A program made the translations under genes and the position numbers. 64,000 bases of DNA from UBA4416 sp040386075 (GTDB taxonomy: Bacteria; Bacteroidota; Bacteroidia; B-17B0; Aurantibacillaceae): positions 124,001 through 188,000 of the forward strand of contig JAZKGE010000013.1 of assembly GCA_040386075.1 (NCBI GenBank), given 5' to 3'. How positions within the stretch are numbered: the first letter of the stretch is position 1; each line of letters starts with the position of its first letter. The notes under the pieces are model-generated. The model had not been told where the DNA came from, did no database searches, and saw only the letters and a list, made by a program, of their open reading frames with translations. Shown in pieces: positions 34,424 through 43,742 of this stretch.

Positions 34424-34819
34424 ATGAGACCAAAAAAAGTATGGGCAAACCTTGGCGTAAAAGATGTAGCCAGAACCAGGGAATTTTATAGTAAACTTGG
34501 AATTAAGCCTAACAAAGGATTTGATAAGAGCAATGAATTGACAAGCTTTTTATTTGGCGATGATGAGTTCATCATTCACTTCTTTGAAAATGCGTCTTTA
34601 CAAAAAGCTATGAAGGGAGAGATGGCTGACCTTACTAAAGGAAACGAAATTATTTTTACACTTTGGGCCTACAGTAAAGAAGAAACAAATAACTGGGCAG
34701 AAGAAATAAAAAATGCCGGTGGCAAATTATTTAGTAATCCCGAAGAATTTGGTGAAGGCTATTATGGCTTTGTGTTTGCCGATCCGGACGGACATAAGTG
34801 GAATGTGTTTCATATGTAG
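34424..34819 (+). CDS. VOC family (glyoxalase/bleomycin-resistance-like) protein
   Basis: A 131-residue single VOC module pair: VWANLGVKDVARTREFYSKLG at the start, FLFGDDEFIIHFF in the middle and FVFADPDGHKWNVFHM at the end. It is close to the PhnB/YycE-like lactoylglutathione-lyase relatives. The usual first metal His is replaced (NLGVKD), so metal binding is uncertain. It follows hppD after a terminator and is probably a separate unit. Substrate unknown. Confidence 0.85.
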   Translation: MRPKKVWANLGVKDVARTREFYSKLGIKPNKGFDKSNELTSFLFGDDEFIIHFFENASLQKAMKGEMADLTKGNEIIFTLWAYSKEETNNWAEEIKNAGGKLFSNPEEFGEGYYGFVFADPDGHKWNVFHM

Positions 34820-34838
34820 CTTCGAGAGGTTCAGCTAC
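34816..34838. repeat. Short inverted repeat (gtagct...agctac)
   Basis: A 6-bp perfect inverted repeat around TCGAGAGGTTC, overlapping the VOC stop. It resembles the TCGAGAGGCTCAGCC-type intergenic sequences common in Bacteroidota. Confidence 0.4.
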
Positions 34839-34885
34839 CAATAACAAGATTTAAAAATAATTGGAATAAAAAAAATCCACAAGGA

Positions 34886-35503
34886 ATGATTCATACAGTA
34901 GACAGTACAACAAAAGCATCAACACCTGGGCAAATTCAGATTTCTAAAAGTAAATATTTAGATTATTTAGCATTAACAGGAATAACGCGTTTTAAGTATT
35001 ATCATCTATTAAGTATATCTCAAGATACCTTATTCAAGTTTTTCAGTTCAAATGAAATTATTTTTGATTTTATTCAAAAAACAGAACAGTTTAAATACGG
35101 TTGCTTAAATCCAACTATAGTTATAGATAAAAAAGAAGGAATTATTGCAACTTTTACGAATTTAACTTCATACGGAAAAAAAATTACCCCGGTCATAAAA
35201 ATATCAATCGAACCATTGCACCTCATAAAAAATATTGACGTTAAAAACGGACAAAAATTACCAACAGTTGCATTATATACAAGAAATCTGGAAAACGAAT
35301 ATGCCAATGCATGGACTGATTTCGATCCAAAAATAGCTAATTGTTTCACAGATGATATAAATGCATGTGGTAAATTATTACTGAGAGTTTCTGAGAATGC
35401 GTGGAAATGTCTGGATGAAGGATTGAAGCAAATAGATAATAATAAAAAAGCAGGGTTGTATCATATCAATCTTGCAACTGATTTGGTAAGAAGTGCATAT
35501 TAA
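34886..35503 (+). CDS. Uncharacterised cytoplasmic protein
   Basis: A 205-residue protein with no signal or membrane segment. The middle part (about 70-140) is beta-rich: NPTIVIDKKEGIIATFTNLTSYGKKITPVIKI, shown here only as its first motifs NPTIVIDKKEG and ATFTNLTSYG. A helical C-terminus (NACGKLLLRVSENAWKCLDEG) follows. Gene-like codon use and correct spacing from both neighbours support it. It converges with priA, with 20 nt between. I recognise no family. Confidence 0.6.
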   Translation: MIHTVDSTTKASTPGQIQISKSKYLDYLALTGITRFKYYHLLSISQDTLFKFFSSNEIIFDFIQKTEQFKYGCLNPTIVIDKKEGIIATFTNLTSYGKKITPVIKISIEPLHLIKNIDVKNGQKLPTVALYTRNLENEYANAWTDFDPKIANCFTDDINACGKLLLRVSENAWKCLDEGLKQIDNNKKAGLYHINLATDLVRSAY

Positions 35504-35523
35504 TCTTAATTAATCCGAAAACG

Positions 35524-38028
35524 CTAAACCGGATCAGCATCCACCTGCAATCGGTAAATACTTTTTTTGTTATTGAATTGCAAAGTATCTATTTCCTGTT
35601 TCAATAAATTACGCACCTGCGTGGGAGAATATTCCCGGTTAATTTTTAAGAGAATGCGTTTATGATATTGGTCTTTTATCTTAGCCACCAAAGGAAATTC
35701 AGGCCCCAACATCATGCCGCCAAATAAAGGTTTGAGTTGATTAGCTAACTGTTGCGCAATATCATTCACCACCACTACATCTTTTGAAACAACTGATAAT
35801 TCGATCACGCGGGTAAAAGGTGGATAATGGAATTGTTCCCGCTCGTTAATTTGTGATTGATAGAACTGTAAATAATTATCAGCCAATACATGATTGATAA
35901 CCGAATGCTCCGGTTGGTTGGTTTGTATATAAACGGTTCCTTTTTTATCCTTCCGCCCTGCCCTGCCGCTTACCTGAACTATTAACTGGTAAGCTTTTTC
36001 ATAAGAACGGAAATCAGGGAAATTCAAAACGCTGTCTACATTCAATACACCAACCACACTTACGTTATCAAAATCCAAGCCTTTGGTCACCATTTGCGTG
36101 CCGACTAAAATATCAATATTACCCAGTTCAAATTCATCAATGAGCTGCTTGTAAGCATATTTACTGCGGGTGGTATCCAGATCCATACGCGCTACTTTAG
36201 CTGTTGGGAATAAGATCTCAATTTCTTCTTCAATTTTTTCGGTACCAAAACCTTTATACTTTAGAGTATTGTTACCACAGGCGCCACAACTGCTTGGCGG
36301 TGCTAAAGTATAACCGCAATAATGGCAACTTAATTTATTGGTTTGCTTGTGATAAATTAAAGCTACATCGCAATGTGTGCAATGCGGAATCCAGTTACAG
36401 CTCGTGCACTCAGTATACGGGGCAAAGCCCCGGCGGTTTTGAAATAAAATGACCTGTTCTTTTTTTGCCAGAGCTTGAGTAATAGCTGTGACCAATTGAT
36501 GGGAGAAAATACCTTTATTTTGTTGCTGCTGCGTTTCTTTTTTCAGATCACACACTACAGTGTCAGGCAGACTCGCATTTCCAAAACGCTGGGCAATTCG
36601 CACCAAACCAAATTTTTGATGCAAAGCATTATAATACGTCTCAAAAGAAGGTGTGGCCGTTCCTAATAATACTTTTGCTTTATGCAAATTTGCTAAGTAC
36701 ATGGCAGCATCACGGGCATGGTAGCGTGGTGCAGGATCCTGTTGCTTATAGGAATTATCATGCTCTTCATCAATGATGATCAAGCCTAAATTATTGAACG
36801 GTAAAAACAAAGCAGAGCGGGTTCCTAATACAATATTAAAATGCTTCGCGTCTAATTTATTGTCTCCTTCATGCAGAATAGAATTCCAGATCTCCACCCG
36901 CTCATTCTCACTGAATTTGGAGTGGTAGATGCCAACCGAATTCCCAAAGATAGCTCTGATACGATTGATCAATTGGGTTGTTAAGGCTATTTCAGGAACC
37001 AGATACAAAACCTGTTTTCCTTGTGCAATGGTTTTATTAATGAGTTCCGAATAAATTTCCGTTTTACCACTTCCTGTAACACCATGCAATAACACAGCTT
37101 GCTTACTTTCAAACTGTTGTTCAATTTCAGTTACAGCTTGCAGCTGAAATTGATTTAATGTTTTAGTCGTACGTTCTTTATTGTCAAATAATAAACGACT
37201 GGTCTCTAATTCGGTTTCAGTTAAAATTTCTTTTTTTACTAGTGCTTTAATAGTAGCTGTATCAACTGTTTTTAAAAGGATTGATTTCTTAACCAAACCT
37301 AATTGTCTGGCAGTTTCGTCCGACTTTAGTAAATGTAACAATAACAATAAAAGCTCGGCTTGCTTGAATGCTTTCTTTTCTAATGCATCTAATACTTCTT
37401 TTAATTGCGCTTCATCATTTAATAAACCCGGATTAACGCCAATATAATCTACCAATTTAGGTTTGTATTTATCCTTTATCTCTTCATAAATAACAATGGC
37501 ACCTTTCTTAATTAACCGACTGATAAAGGCTTGAACTGTTTTGATTGACAACATCAAACTCACATCATCAAAACTCAAAGAAGCATTTACCTGTAAAGCC
37601 TCTAAAACTGTATGCTCCTTGTCAGTAAAATAATCCAAAGGCATTTCATCCAGACTAAATTCTGTATTCAACGTAATATGAGAAGTGCTGCTTAATTTCA
37701 ATCCGCTTGGCAAGGCAGCATTCATCACGTCTCCCGGATTACACACATAGTAATGCGAGATCCAGTCCCACAACTGCAACTGAGCTGTTGTTACAATTGG
37801 CTCATCATCCAAAATGGTATCAATGTATTTGGCCGTATAATCTTTTGGAGGATTTGAATGTACACTGTAGACAACAGCTGTATAAAATTTTGTTTTTCCG
37901 AACTGAACGATTACACGTTTTCCTACTGCTATGTGTTCGTTCAGTTCTTTGGGAATGCGATACGTAAATTTATTAGCTACAGATAGCGGAACAATAACAT
38001 CTATAAATAGTGTATCGTTATTTTCCAT
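35524..38028 (-). CDS. priA: Primosomal replication helicase PriA
   Basis: An 834-residue PriA that reloads the replicative helicase at stalled forks. The N-terminal 3'-DNA-binding domain (FIDVIVPLSVANKFTYRIP) is followed by a winged helix. The helicase core has motif I LLHGVTGSGKTEIYSE, motif II IIDEEHDNSYKQ and motif III LGTATPSFE. The zinc-binding insert is present with paired Cys (CTSCNWIPHCTHC, CHYCGY, CGACG). Motif V/VI includes VGTQMVTKGLDFDNV and QVSGRAGRKDKKG. It lies two bases downstream of the ZIP transporter gene on the same strand. Confidence 0.97.
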   Translation of the reverse strand: MENNDTLFIDVIVPLSVANKFTYRIPKELNEHIAVGKRVIVQFGKTKFYTAVVYSVHSNPPKDYTAKYIDTILDDEPIVTTAQLQLWDWISHYYVCNPGDVMNAALPSGLKLSSTSHITLNTEFSLDEMPLDYFTDKEHTVLEALQVNASLSFDDVSLMLSIKTVQAFISRLIKKGAIVIYEEIKDKYKPKLVDYIGVNPGLLNDEAQLKEVLDALEKKAFKQAELLLLLLHLLKSDETARQLGLVKKSILLKTVDTATIKALVKKEILTETELETSRLLFDNKERTTKTLNQFQLQAVTEIEQQFESKQAVLLHGVTGSGKTEIYSELINKTIAQGKQVLYLVPEIALTTQLINRIRAIFGNSVGIYHSKFSENERVEIWNSILHEGDNKLDAKHFNIVLGTRSALFLPFNNLGLIIIDEEHDNSYKQQDPAPRYHARDAAMYLANLHKAKVLLGTATPSFETYYNALHQKFGLVRIAQRFGNASLPDTVVCDLKKETQQQQNKGIFSHQLVTAITQALAKKEQVILFQNRRGFAPYTECTSCNWIPHCTHCDVALIYHKQTNKLSCHYCGYTLAPPSSCGACGNNTLKYKGFGTEKIEEEIEILFPTAKVARMDLDTTRSKYAYKQLIDEFELGNIDILVGTQMVTKGLDFDNVSVVGVLNVDSVLNFPDFRSYEKAYQLIVQVSGRAGRKDKKGTVYIQTNQPEHSVINHVLADNYLQFYQSQINEREQFHYPPFTRVIELSVVSKDVVVVNDIAQQLANQLKPLFGGMMLGPEFPLVAKIKDQYHKRILLKINREYSPTQVRNLLKQEIDTLQFNNKKSIYRLQVDADPV

Positions 38029-38030
38029 GA

Positions 38031-38777
38031 TTAACTAATTAAAGCTGCCAAACAAACACCCGCAATCATCGACATGATCTTTGCCAGGTTGTAACGATGG
38101 TTTTCTCCTGTTTCAAACATAATAGCCGTTGAAATATGCAGGAAGATCCCGATCACCACACCAAAGGACAATTTCATAAAGCCATCGTAATTGTTAACAC
38201 CAAAAGAGTTTAAGGCGAAACTAATAAAGCAACCCAAAGGCGCCATTAAAGCAAAACCAACCAGCAGTAAAAAGGTTTTTAATTTAGAGGATTGGTGCTC
38301 TAATAACAAAGTCACAAAAGCAATGGCAATGGGAATATTATGAATAGTAATACCAAACACTAAAGATTCCTGCGTTGACAAAACTGTACCGGCATGAGAT
38401 TCGATGATACCACTTTGATAAATTGGTAACCCTTCCAGTAAAGAATGTAAATACAACCCTGTGATCATTCCTAAGGGCAAATGCTTTTTACAGGAATCGG
38501 AATGGGCGTGAATATGGCCATGTTCGATACCGGCACTAAAATATTCCAATAGGATCTGAATAAAAAATCCGATGAGAATGAACATCCCTACTATTTTGTA
38601 ATTACTGCCTTCATAACACTCAGGCAACAAATGCGTGACAGATATAGCAAATAAATATGCCGCACTAAATGCCAGCAAAAAACGCAAATTCTTTCCTTTG
38701 ATCTTAAGAGACAAGAAAATTGTTCCTGTTACTAAAACAGGTAAAGCAAGGTATAATGTCAATAATCCTAAGTTCAT
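38031..38777 (-). CDS. ZIP family divalent-metal transporter
   Basis: A 248-residue inner-membrane protein with eight hydrophobic segments. The metal path has TM4 GLYLHSLLEGLPI and TM5 ITIHNIPIAIAF. A His-rich loop (GIEHGHIHAHSDSCKKH) between TM3 and TM4 is typical for zinc-binding ZIPs. It imports zinc or related ions. The stop is two bases from the priA start. No zinc-regulator site is evident. Confidence 0.9.
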   Translation of the reverse strand: MNLGLLTLYLALPVLVTGTIFLSLKIKGKNLRFLLAFSAAYLFAISVTHLLPECYEGSNYKIVGMFILIGFFIQILLEYFSAGIEHGHIHAHSDSCKKHLPLGMITGLYLHSLLEGLPIYQSGIIESHAGTVLSTQESLVFGITIHNIPIAIAFVTLLLEHQSSKLKTFLLLVGFALMAPLGCFISFALNSFGVNNYDGFMKLSFGVVIGIFLHISTAIMFETGENHRYNLAKIMSMIAGVCLAALIS

Positions 38778-38861
38778 GTGTGGTTAATATTTTTTTTTAA
38801 TGTCACATGGTATAGCCTGTTTATATTCATTTGTTTTTGCATTATTGAAAACATGGCTATT

Positions 38862-39593
38862 TCATTGTTTTTGTAATACTAAAATTAAACGGGGCGACGT
38901 GCTTTGATCAAAACTTTCCAGATGATAATTTCCAAAGGTATGCACTACAGATAAATTACAATCTGCCGCCAGGCTTTCAAAATAAGCTTTATCAAATAAT
39001 TTTACACGTTCTTCAAAATGAAAGTCCTGCCCTTTATCTATAAAATCTATACTCTTAATAATTGTATTATTCTCGATCTTTTTGCTGATATTAAATGTAA
39101 TTCCATCCATAACGACCGTATCTTTTTCTTTGATAATTCCTTTCACGTATTCTGCATTCAAATAATCAAATACAAATAAGCCTCCTGGCTTTAAACTTTT
39201 TTGAACCGAATCAAATACATGCAGATCATCCTCTCTCTTTTCAAAATATCCAAAACTGGTAAACAGGTTAAATACAATATCGAAATAATTTGTACGAAAC
39301 AGTTTACGCATATCATGCTGATAAAACTCAAGCATTGTATTGGCACTTTTGTTAGCTTCCTGTATACTGGATGCCGACAAGTCAGTTCCTATTACACGAT
39401 ATCCTTTTTGGTTCAGATAGATACTATGGCGCCCTTTTCCGCAACATAGATCCCAGCACATACAATCTTTTGGTAGTTTTAAGAACTGAGTAAGTTTATC
39501 AATAAACAAAGATGCTTCTGCATAGTCCCTGTTCTTATAGAGTGTATGGTAATACGGAGTATCAAACCAGGAAGAAAACCATTCTTTTTGCAT
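38862..39593 (-). CDS. Class I SAM-dependent methyltransferase
   Basis: A 243-residue methyltransferase with the Rossmann motif I CWDLCCGKGRHSIYL (about 44-58), the acidic loop VIGTDLSASSI, FDIVFNLFTSFGYFE as motif IV, and LKPGGLFVFDYLN as motif post-II. The acceptor is unknown. The spare C-terminal beta part (from about 165) is common to the UbiE-like clade. It is a single gene with no linked pathway. Confidence 0.88.
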   Translation of the reverse strand: MQKEWFSSWFDTPYYHTLYKNRDYAEASLFIDKLTQFLKLPKDCMCWDLCCGKGRHSIYLNQKGYRVIGTDLSASSIQEANKSANTMLEFYQHDMRKLFRTNYFDIVFNLFTSFGYFEKREDDLHVFDSVQKSLKPGGLFVFDYLNAEYVKGIIKEKDTVVMDGITFNISKKIENNTIIKSIDFIDKGQDFHFEERVKLFDKAYFESLAADCNLSVVHTFGNYHLESFDQSTSPRLILVLQKQ

Positions 39594-39655
39594 AGCATAA
39601 AGGTATAAGAAGTTATTTAAAGTCCATCTAATTTGTTTGTTTTATGCCTTTTCGA

Positions 39656-39673
39656 TCCCGAAAGCTTTCGGGA
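39656..39673. repeat. Perfect palindrome TCCCGAAAGCTTTCGGGA
   Basis: An 18-nt self-complementary sequence 63 nt upstream of the methyltransferase start. Similar CCCGAAA...TTTCGGG elements are frequent in intergenic DNA of Bacteroidota. It could be a repeat or a dimeric regulator site. Confidence 0.55.
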
Positions 39674-39793
39674 CTGCATTGTGTTTTTTTTTCGAGATAA
39701 AAGGTTAATTATCACTGCAAAAAATCACTTCGTAATAATTTGAAAATTCAACAAAACTAACTGCATTATCTAAACTTTAAACAACTTCAAACA

Positions 39794-39822
39794 AAAACAC
39801 CGAACGATAGGTCCGGTGTTTT
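39794..39822 (-). terminator. Terminator-like hairpin after the PD40/OmpA-like gene
   Basis: A 12-bp stem with one mismatch (outer arms AAAACACCG / CGGTGTTTT) around the loop GATAG. It has T-rich flanks on both strands. It lies 28 nt beyond the stop of the 39850-42183 gene. Confidence 0.78.
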
Positions 39823-39849
39823 TTTATTTAAACTTTAAAGAACCAAAAA

Positions 39850-42183
39850 CTATCTTGCAATGACCTTAACATACTGGAAAGGACCATATTTTTTTGTATT
39901 TTGATAATCAGCTTCGTATAAAGGACCACGAACAGCAGATATTTTAACGAATTCGATCTTGGAAGCATCTCCTCCTTTAGCAGTTACAGCAGCTTTGATC
40001 TTTTCTTCCATTTTTACAGCTCTTGATTCAGCTAGATCTTTATTGTCTGTAAATGAACGAGTTGGAACTTGTGAGGCACTCGACATGATCTTAACTGTTG
40101 GATTACATTCTTTGGTTTTACTTATGATGGCATCAATTAATACCTCCCAGTCTTTTTTCTCCTCGATCTCATTCATGTTATATCCAAAGAAGTGTTTGTA
40201 GGTAACCGGTGAACCACAGGAAACGTTTGGAGCATAAACCGGGTAATCTTTAGTGTGTTTAGGTTCTTTACCACTTCCTTTAGAATCATCAATATATATA
40301 ACTTGGGTGATAGATTTACTTCCTTTTATACCAACCGTATTAAATGAACTTACTTTTGATTTTTTCCCGTTCGACTCAGCAACAATTGTATACAATTTAT
40401 CGAATACCAATGCCATATTATCTTTTCTACCACTTGCATCCACATCCATATTAGTATCAGAACCTCCTTTTTCTGTTAACACCACTTTGGCATTTGGAAC
40501 CGGCTGCTTATCCTTTGCATTATTTAAAACTACTATGTTCAATATAACACCTTTGGTTTTAGCTTTGATACTTCCCAATAAATTAACAGGTTCTAAGTTG
40601 ATCTCTTTTTTAATTTCCTGGTAAGCCAGGTCGCTCGAAACATAAATATCTTCGTTATAGAATTCCTGCCCTTTAACCTGGTAAGAGAAATTATAATTTC
40701 TGTTTGGTGCTAAGATAGTGGCAAATGTACCATTCTCTTTTGGTCTGTAATTTCCTACTACTTCTCCTGTTTCTTTATTTGTTACTACAATGATAATATC
40801 TTCAGGTAATTTTTCGCCTTCAGCCGGAACGATTGCTCCCTTAAATAAAACCAATGGCTTTTCTTTAGCATCCGGAATAGACATCATATAAATATCTTTC
40901 TCTCCAAATCCACCATCTTTAGCTGAAGAAAAATAACCACGCTTTCCATCCGGAGACGTAACAAAGAACACATCATCATCCGTTGTATTAATAGGATATC
41001 CCATGTTAACAGGCTCTGCAAATTTTTTATCCTCTTCAATAGTTGTAAAGAAGATATCAAATCCACCCATTGATCTATGTCCGCTTGATGCAAAGATTAA
41101 CGTAAGTCCATCAGGATGAATGTAAGGACCATCTTCATCATATTTAGTATTGATGGTTGGGCCAACATTTAAAGCTTTACTCCAGGCACCATTAGGTAAT
41201 TTCACGCAACGGTAAATATCACGGCCGCCATATCCACCCGGACGATCAGATACAAAGTATAAAGTATTGTTATCTGCACTCAAGCAAGCGTGAGACTCCC
41301 AGTATTTAGAGTTGATATCTGATCCAAAGCTCTGTAAAGAACTCCAGTCTTTTCCATCCCATGTGCTAAAGTATACATTTCCATCTCCGTTATCGTCCTT
41401 AAATACGATCAGTGTTTGTCCATCAGCTGTTAAATTGATAGAACCTTCGTGACCACCTGTATTTACATTTTGACTAAGAGATTTTGGCGATGACCATTTT
41501 CCCATCGCATCCTTGTAGGAAATAACCACATCTTCAAAATAGTGTCCATCCGGCAATCTTTCTCCGCCTGTACCTGTATTCCTTCTGGTTGTATAGATCA
41601 AACTTGATTCATCAGCACTTAAAACCGGGCTATATTCAGGATAAGAACTATTGATACTATCTCCGAGATTTGCAATTTTCACATTAATAGGAGTTAACAT
41701 GATCTCTTTAGCAAACTCGTTCTGTGCTTTATAGTAAGCTACGTCATCCTTTGTTGCTTTATCCTTTGCATAATTATTTAAAAAATGATCATATTGTACT
41801 AAAGCTTCGTCAAACTTGTAATTGATATGTAAAGCTTTTCCGTAGTAAAAATAAGCCAGTGCTGGAGCTGATTTTTCGGTTGGACTGTCGTTCTTATAAT
41901 TTTTAGTAACGTCTGTGATGGCTTTAGCCAGGTAACTTTCTGCTAATCCCTTGGTTGTAGATGAATTTAAGTAGCAGAATCCTATATTATAGTTAATGTT
42001 TGCCGAAGAGGAGTCCTTTTTATAAGCTTCCAGAAAATTCCTCAAAGCCATATCATAATTTTCTTCTCCAACTAAGAACAATCCTTCTCTAAAATAATCG
42101 GTATAACTTCCGGAGGGTAACTGCGCTTTAAGAATATTAGCGCTAAATAATGCTACTATGATCAATAAACAATACTTCTTCAT
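39850..42183 (-). CDS. TPR-PD40-OmpA-like envelope protein
   Basis: A 777-residue secreted protein (signal ends ILKAQ). Order of parts: TPR repeats (about 25-150, NFLEAYKKDSSSANINYNIG). Then a PD40/WD40-like beta-propeller (about 180-430) with the repeated LSADESSLIYTT, ADGQTLIVF, SADNNTLYFVSDRPGG, PDGLTLIFAS and PDGKRGYFSS. Next a carboxypeptidase-regulatory-like beta-domain (about 435-515). Last a C-terminal region with an OmpA-type helix motif (NKDLAESRAVKMEEKI). The family binds peptidoglycan or assists outer-membrane machinery in Bacteroidota. The OmpA part is diverged: the usual TDN-GS signature is altered. It forms a single-gene unit between a terminator and the E2 gene. Confidence 0.83.
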   Translation of the reverse strand: MKKYCLLIIVALFSANILKAQLPSGSYTDYFREGLFLVGEENYDMALRNFLEAYKKDSSSANINYNIGFCYLNSSTTKGLAESYLAKAITDVTKNYKNDSPTEKSAPALAYFYYGKALHINYKFDEALVQYDHFLNNYAKDKATKDDVAYYKAQNEFAKEIMLTPINVKIANLGDSINSSYPEYSPVLSADESSLIYTTRRNTGTGGERLPDGHYFEDVVISYKDAMGKWSSPKSLSQNVNTGGHEGSINLTADGQTLIVFKDDNGDGNVYFSTWDGKDWSSLQSFGSDINSKYWESHACLSADNNTLYFVSDRPGGYGGRDIYRCVKLPNGAWSKALNVGPTINTKYDEDGPYIHPDGLTLIFASSGHRSMGGFDIFFTTIEEDKKFAEPVNMGYPINTTDDDVFFVTSPDGKRGYFSSAKDGGFGEKDIYMMSIPDAKEKPLVLFKGAIVPAEGEKLPEDIIIVVTNKETGEVVGNYRPKENGTFATILAPNRNYNFSYQVKGQEFYNEDIYVSSDLAYQEIKKEINLEPVNLLGSIKAKTKGVILNIVVLNNAKDKQPVPNAKVVLTEKGGSDTNMDVDASGRKDNMALVFDKLYTIVAESNGKKSKVSSFNTVGIKGSKSITQVIYIDDSKGSGKEPKHTKDYPVYAPNVSCGSPVTYKHFFGYNMNEIEEKKDWEVLIDAIISKTKECNPTVKIMSSASQVPTRSFTDNKDLAESRAVKMEEKIKAAVTAKGGDASKIEFVKISAVRGPLYEADYQNTKKYGPFQYVKVIAR

Positions 42184-42246
42184 TTGGTTTTTTTAACGAG
42201 TTAGCAAAAATAGTATAATTTTAGACAAAAACCATAATTTAAACGA

Positions 42247-42273
42247 TTAAATCCCGTTTGTGACGGGATTTAA
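42247..42273 (-). terminator. Hairpin after the E2 gene
   Basis: An 11-bp perfect stem (TTAAATCCCGT / ACGGGATTTAA) with a five-base loop. It lies eight bases beyond the E2 stop on the minus strand. The T tract is weak, so efficiency is uncertain. Confidence 0.55.
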
Positions 42274-42280
42274 CAAAAAA

Positions 42281-43621
42281 CTATGAAATTCTTGTAGTAT
42301 CCCATTGTTCCATATAATCGGCAACTTTTCTTAAGAAAGATCCGCCTAAAGAACCATCCACTACTCTATGATCGTAAGATAAAGATAAGAACATGAAATG
42401 TCTGATAGCTATCACATCTCCCTGAGGTGTTTCAATAACTGCTGGTTTCTTTTTAATAGTACCAACTGCTAAAATAGCTACCTGAGGTTGTAAAATGATA
42501 GGAGTTCCCATTACGTTACCAAAACCACCAACATTAGTTAATGTAAAGGTTCCACCCTGAATTTCATCAGGCGTTAATTTATTAGCGCGGGCACGGGTTG
42601 CCAGGTCATTTACGTTTTTAGTGATGCCCACCAGATTTTTTTCATCTGCATTTTTAATAACCGGCACAATTAAGTTACCTGTTGGCAAGGCTGCAGCCAT
42701 ACCGATATTGATATTTTTACGTTTGATGATCTTAGTTCCTGTTTGATCAACAGATACATTGATCAAAGGAAAATCTTTGATCGCTTTAGCTACACACTCA
42801 ATAAATAGCGGTGTAAACGTAATTTTTTCACCTTCACGTTTTTCAAAATCCTTCTTCACTCTATCTCTCCACATTACCATATTGGTAACGTCTGCTTCTA
42901 CAAACGAGGTTACATGCGGTGATACATGCTTGCTCATTACCATGTTATCAGCAATGATCTTACGCATGCGGTCCATTTCAATGATCTCATCACCAGCACC
43001 AACAGATACTGCAGGGCGTTGAACCAATACTGTATTATCAGGCACGCCAACTGTTGATTTTGTGTTGTTTGTAGCCGGAGTTGAAGTTGTTTCAGTTTTA
43101 GCAGCCGGAGCCGTTTGTTTATTGCGGTTTGGCAAATAGGCTAAAATATCAGCCTTGGTTACTCTTCCTTCCTGACCTGTTCCCTTGATAGAATCCAGTT
43201 CCGCTAAAGAAATTCCTTCTTCCTTGGCAATACTCTTTACTAAAGGAGAATAGAACTTGTCGGAACCAGAAAAATCAACGCTCTCGGTCTGAACTGCCGG
43301 AGTTGACGTAGTTGAAGCCGGAGTTGATGTTTGCTGAGCCGGAGTAACTGTTTTTGGAGTTTCAGAAACTGAAGCTGTTGCGTCAGAAGAGATAATTGCA
43401 ATAACAGCTCCTACCTGAACAACATCATTTTCATTAAATAATTTTTTGATCAATTTGCCCTCAAAAGGCGATGGGATCTCAGAGTCAACCTTATCGGTCG
43501 CTATTTCCAAAACAGTTTCATCAATTTTAATTGAATCACCTTCGTTTTTAGTCCACTTAATAATGGTTGCTTCTGCAACACTTTCACCCATTTTGGGCAT
43601 TGTTAATTCAAATTGAGCCAT
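42281..43621 (-). CDS. Dihydrolipoamide acyltransferase (E2) of a 2-oxoacid dehydrogenase complex
   Basis: A 446-residue E2 subunit. The lipoyl domain (1-78) has the lipoylated Lys44 in ATDKVDSE. An Ala/Thr/Pro linker (about 85-115) leads to the peripheral-subunit-binding domain (about 121-160, SPLVKSIAKEEGISL, GRVTKADIL). A second linker then leads to the acyltransferase core (about 205-446), with the catalytic SYDHRVVDG (His418, Asp422). It moves acyl groups to CoA. Sequence features fit the branched-chain/2-oxo acid type more than OdhB, but the substrate cannot be fixed. No E1 or E3 gene is adjacent. Confidence 0.92.
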   Translation of the reverse strand: MAQFELTMPKMGESVAEATIIKWTKNEGDSIKIDETVLEIATDKVDSEIPSPFEGKLIKKLFNENDVVQVGAVIAIISSDATASVSETPKTVTPAQQTSTPASTTSTPAVQTESVDFSGSDKFYSPLVKSIAKEEGISLAELDSIKGTGQEGRVTKADILAYLPNRNKQTAPAAKTETTSTPATNNTKSTVGVPDNTVLVQRPAVSVGAGDEIIEMDRMRKIIADNMVMSKHVSPHVTSFVEADVTNMVMWRDRVKKDFEKREGEKITFTPLFIECVAKAIKDFPLINVSVDQTGTKIIKRKNINIGMAAALPTGNLIVPVIKNADEKNLVGITKNVNDLATRARANKLTPDEIQGGTFTLTNVGGFGNVMGTPIILQPQVAILAVGTIKKKPAVIETPQGDVIAIRHFMFLSLSYDHRVVDGSLGGSFLRKVADYMEQWDTTRIS

Positions 43622-43703
43622 TTTAATAAAATAATGTAGAACGCAAAAATAATGGAATATCGCTACTACACAAATTTTATTCGCTAAAGTATTGATTTTA
43701 TTA

Positions 43704-43736
43704 AATCCTGACAGGTTTTAGAGGCCTGCCGGGATC
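43704..43736. repeat. Imperfect hairpin, AATCCTGACAGG...CCTGCCGGGAT type
   Basis: An 11-position imperfect inverted repeat upstream of the E2 gene and after the small protein gene. It is of the same style as the CCCTGCCAGAG hairpin at 49759. Such hairpins recur in Bacteroidota intergenic spaces and may end the small-protein transcript. Confidence 0.45.
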
Positions 43737-43742
43737 TGAAAA

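Larger units (their letters stand above)
39594..39849. other. 256-nt intergenic region with palindrome and hairpin
   Basis: This holds a perfect 18-nt palindrome (TCCCGAAAGCTTTCGGGA, 39656-39673) and a terminator-like hairpin at 39794-39822. In between it is AT-rich, with no reading frame worth calling. The promoter for the methyltransferase gene must lie here. Confidence 0.6.
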
